Below, piece by piece: positions 63,931-64,000 of a stretch of 64,000 bases of DNA. Each line of letters starts with the position of its first letter. Within the stretch, counting starts at the first letter, position 1. Made by a program: the position numbers and the translations under genes. The DNA comes from Karalla daura (lineage: Eukaryota > Chordata > Actinopteri > Chaetodontiformes > Leiognathidae). The notes beneath the pieces were generated by a model that was given only the letters and a program-made list of their open reading frames with translations, did no database searches and had not been told where the DNA came from. Where the stretch lies: contig CM055197.1 of NCBI GenBank assembly GCA_029224185.1, positions 19,071,750 to 19,135,749 on the forward strand. Direction: 5' to 3'.

Positions 63931-64000
63931 GATAAGTCAGATAGGATAGGATAGGATAGGTACAATAGAAGGAAAGGACAGATTTTTGTTTGGGTTTTTT

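Larger units (their letters stand above)
52806..64000. other. Gene-free right end of the window
   Basis: No exon, RNA gene or splice-linked open frame is convincing on either strand over 11 kb. Repeats found are entered separately. About 54340-54540 looks like the end of a DNA transposon (GGTTAACCCG, 'gagtaacccggggtcg', 'ggttattggtgtttatatggctg', CCGGTTATTAACTGCATG), but inverted repeats could not be paired with confidence. CpG-rich patches occur at about 58.5-58.75 kb and 62.0-62.5 kb. Confidence 0.45.

Noticed and set aside
48430..64000. Beta- or gamma-type alternative first exon of crhr2 upstream
   Set aside because: No - strand ATG frame with a hydrophobic leader and suitable phase 1 donor could be recognised; absence is not proof.

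Overview
This is about 64 kb of vertebrate nuclear DNA, almost certainly from a teleost fish. Both genes are split by GT-AG introns (one GC-AG). The intervening DNA carries (CA)n, (TA)n, (GA)n and (GATA)n microsatellites and transposon remnants typical of ray-finned fish: a tRNA-headed SINE family, a LINE, a Tc1/mariner-type relic and a PIF/Harbinger relic. Only two protein-coding genes can be supported, and both are complete. Species cannot be fixed; a percomorph teleost is a guess from the repeat types.

Left third (1-13.2 kb): about 10 kb of non-coding DNA, then a five-exon + strand gene for an alkali (essential) myosin light chain of the cardiac/slow type (MYL3/MYL4 group, 187 aa, exons 9980-12890). 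A degenerate but nearly full-length SINE fills most of its 349-bp third intron. A polyadenylation signal follows at 13167. From 13.2 to 17.5 kb there is no gene.

Middle (17.5-48.6 kb): a twelve-exon - strand gene for corticotropin-releasing hormone receptor 2 (crhr2, alpha-type N-terminus, 414 aa). Coding exons run from 48429 down to 19546. All exon junctions join in phase, and every class B1 GPCR hallmark can be read: six extracellular-domain cysteines, seven transmembrane segments, the TM3-ECL2 cysteine pair and a PDZ-ligand-like C-terminus. Intron 2 is about 19.6 kb and holds a decayed LINE, a ~270-bp GATA array, a long G-run and CpG-rich patches. Intron 4 begins with GC instead of GT. The two genes are convergent, with stop codons 6.7 kb apart.

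Right quarter (48.6-64 kb): the crhr2 upstream region. It holds a GA-tract and an inverted CCAAT box near the start codon, a broken PIF/Harbinger transposase (about 51.8-52.8 kb), SINE pieces and simple repeats. No further gene is recognisable.

The genes have separate roles: the light chain stabilises the myosin lever arm in muscle, and crhr2 is a Gs-coupled plasma-membrane receptor for urocortin/CRF peptides. Nothing in the window looks like a novel multi-gene system. The points most worth a second look are the GC-AG intron, the SINE-built myosin intron, the CpG-rich block just upstream of crhr2 exon 3, and the linkage of these two genes.
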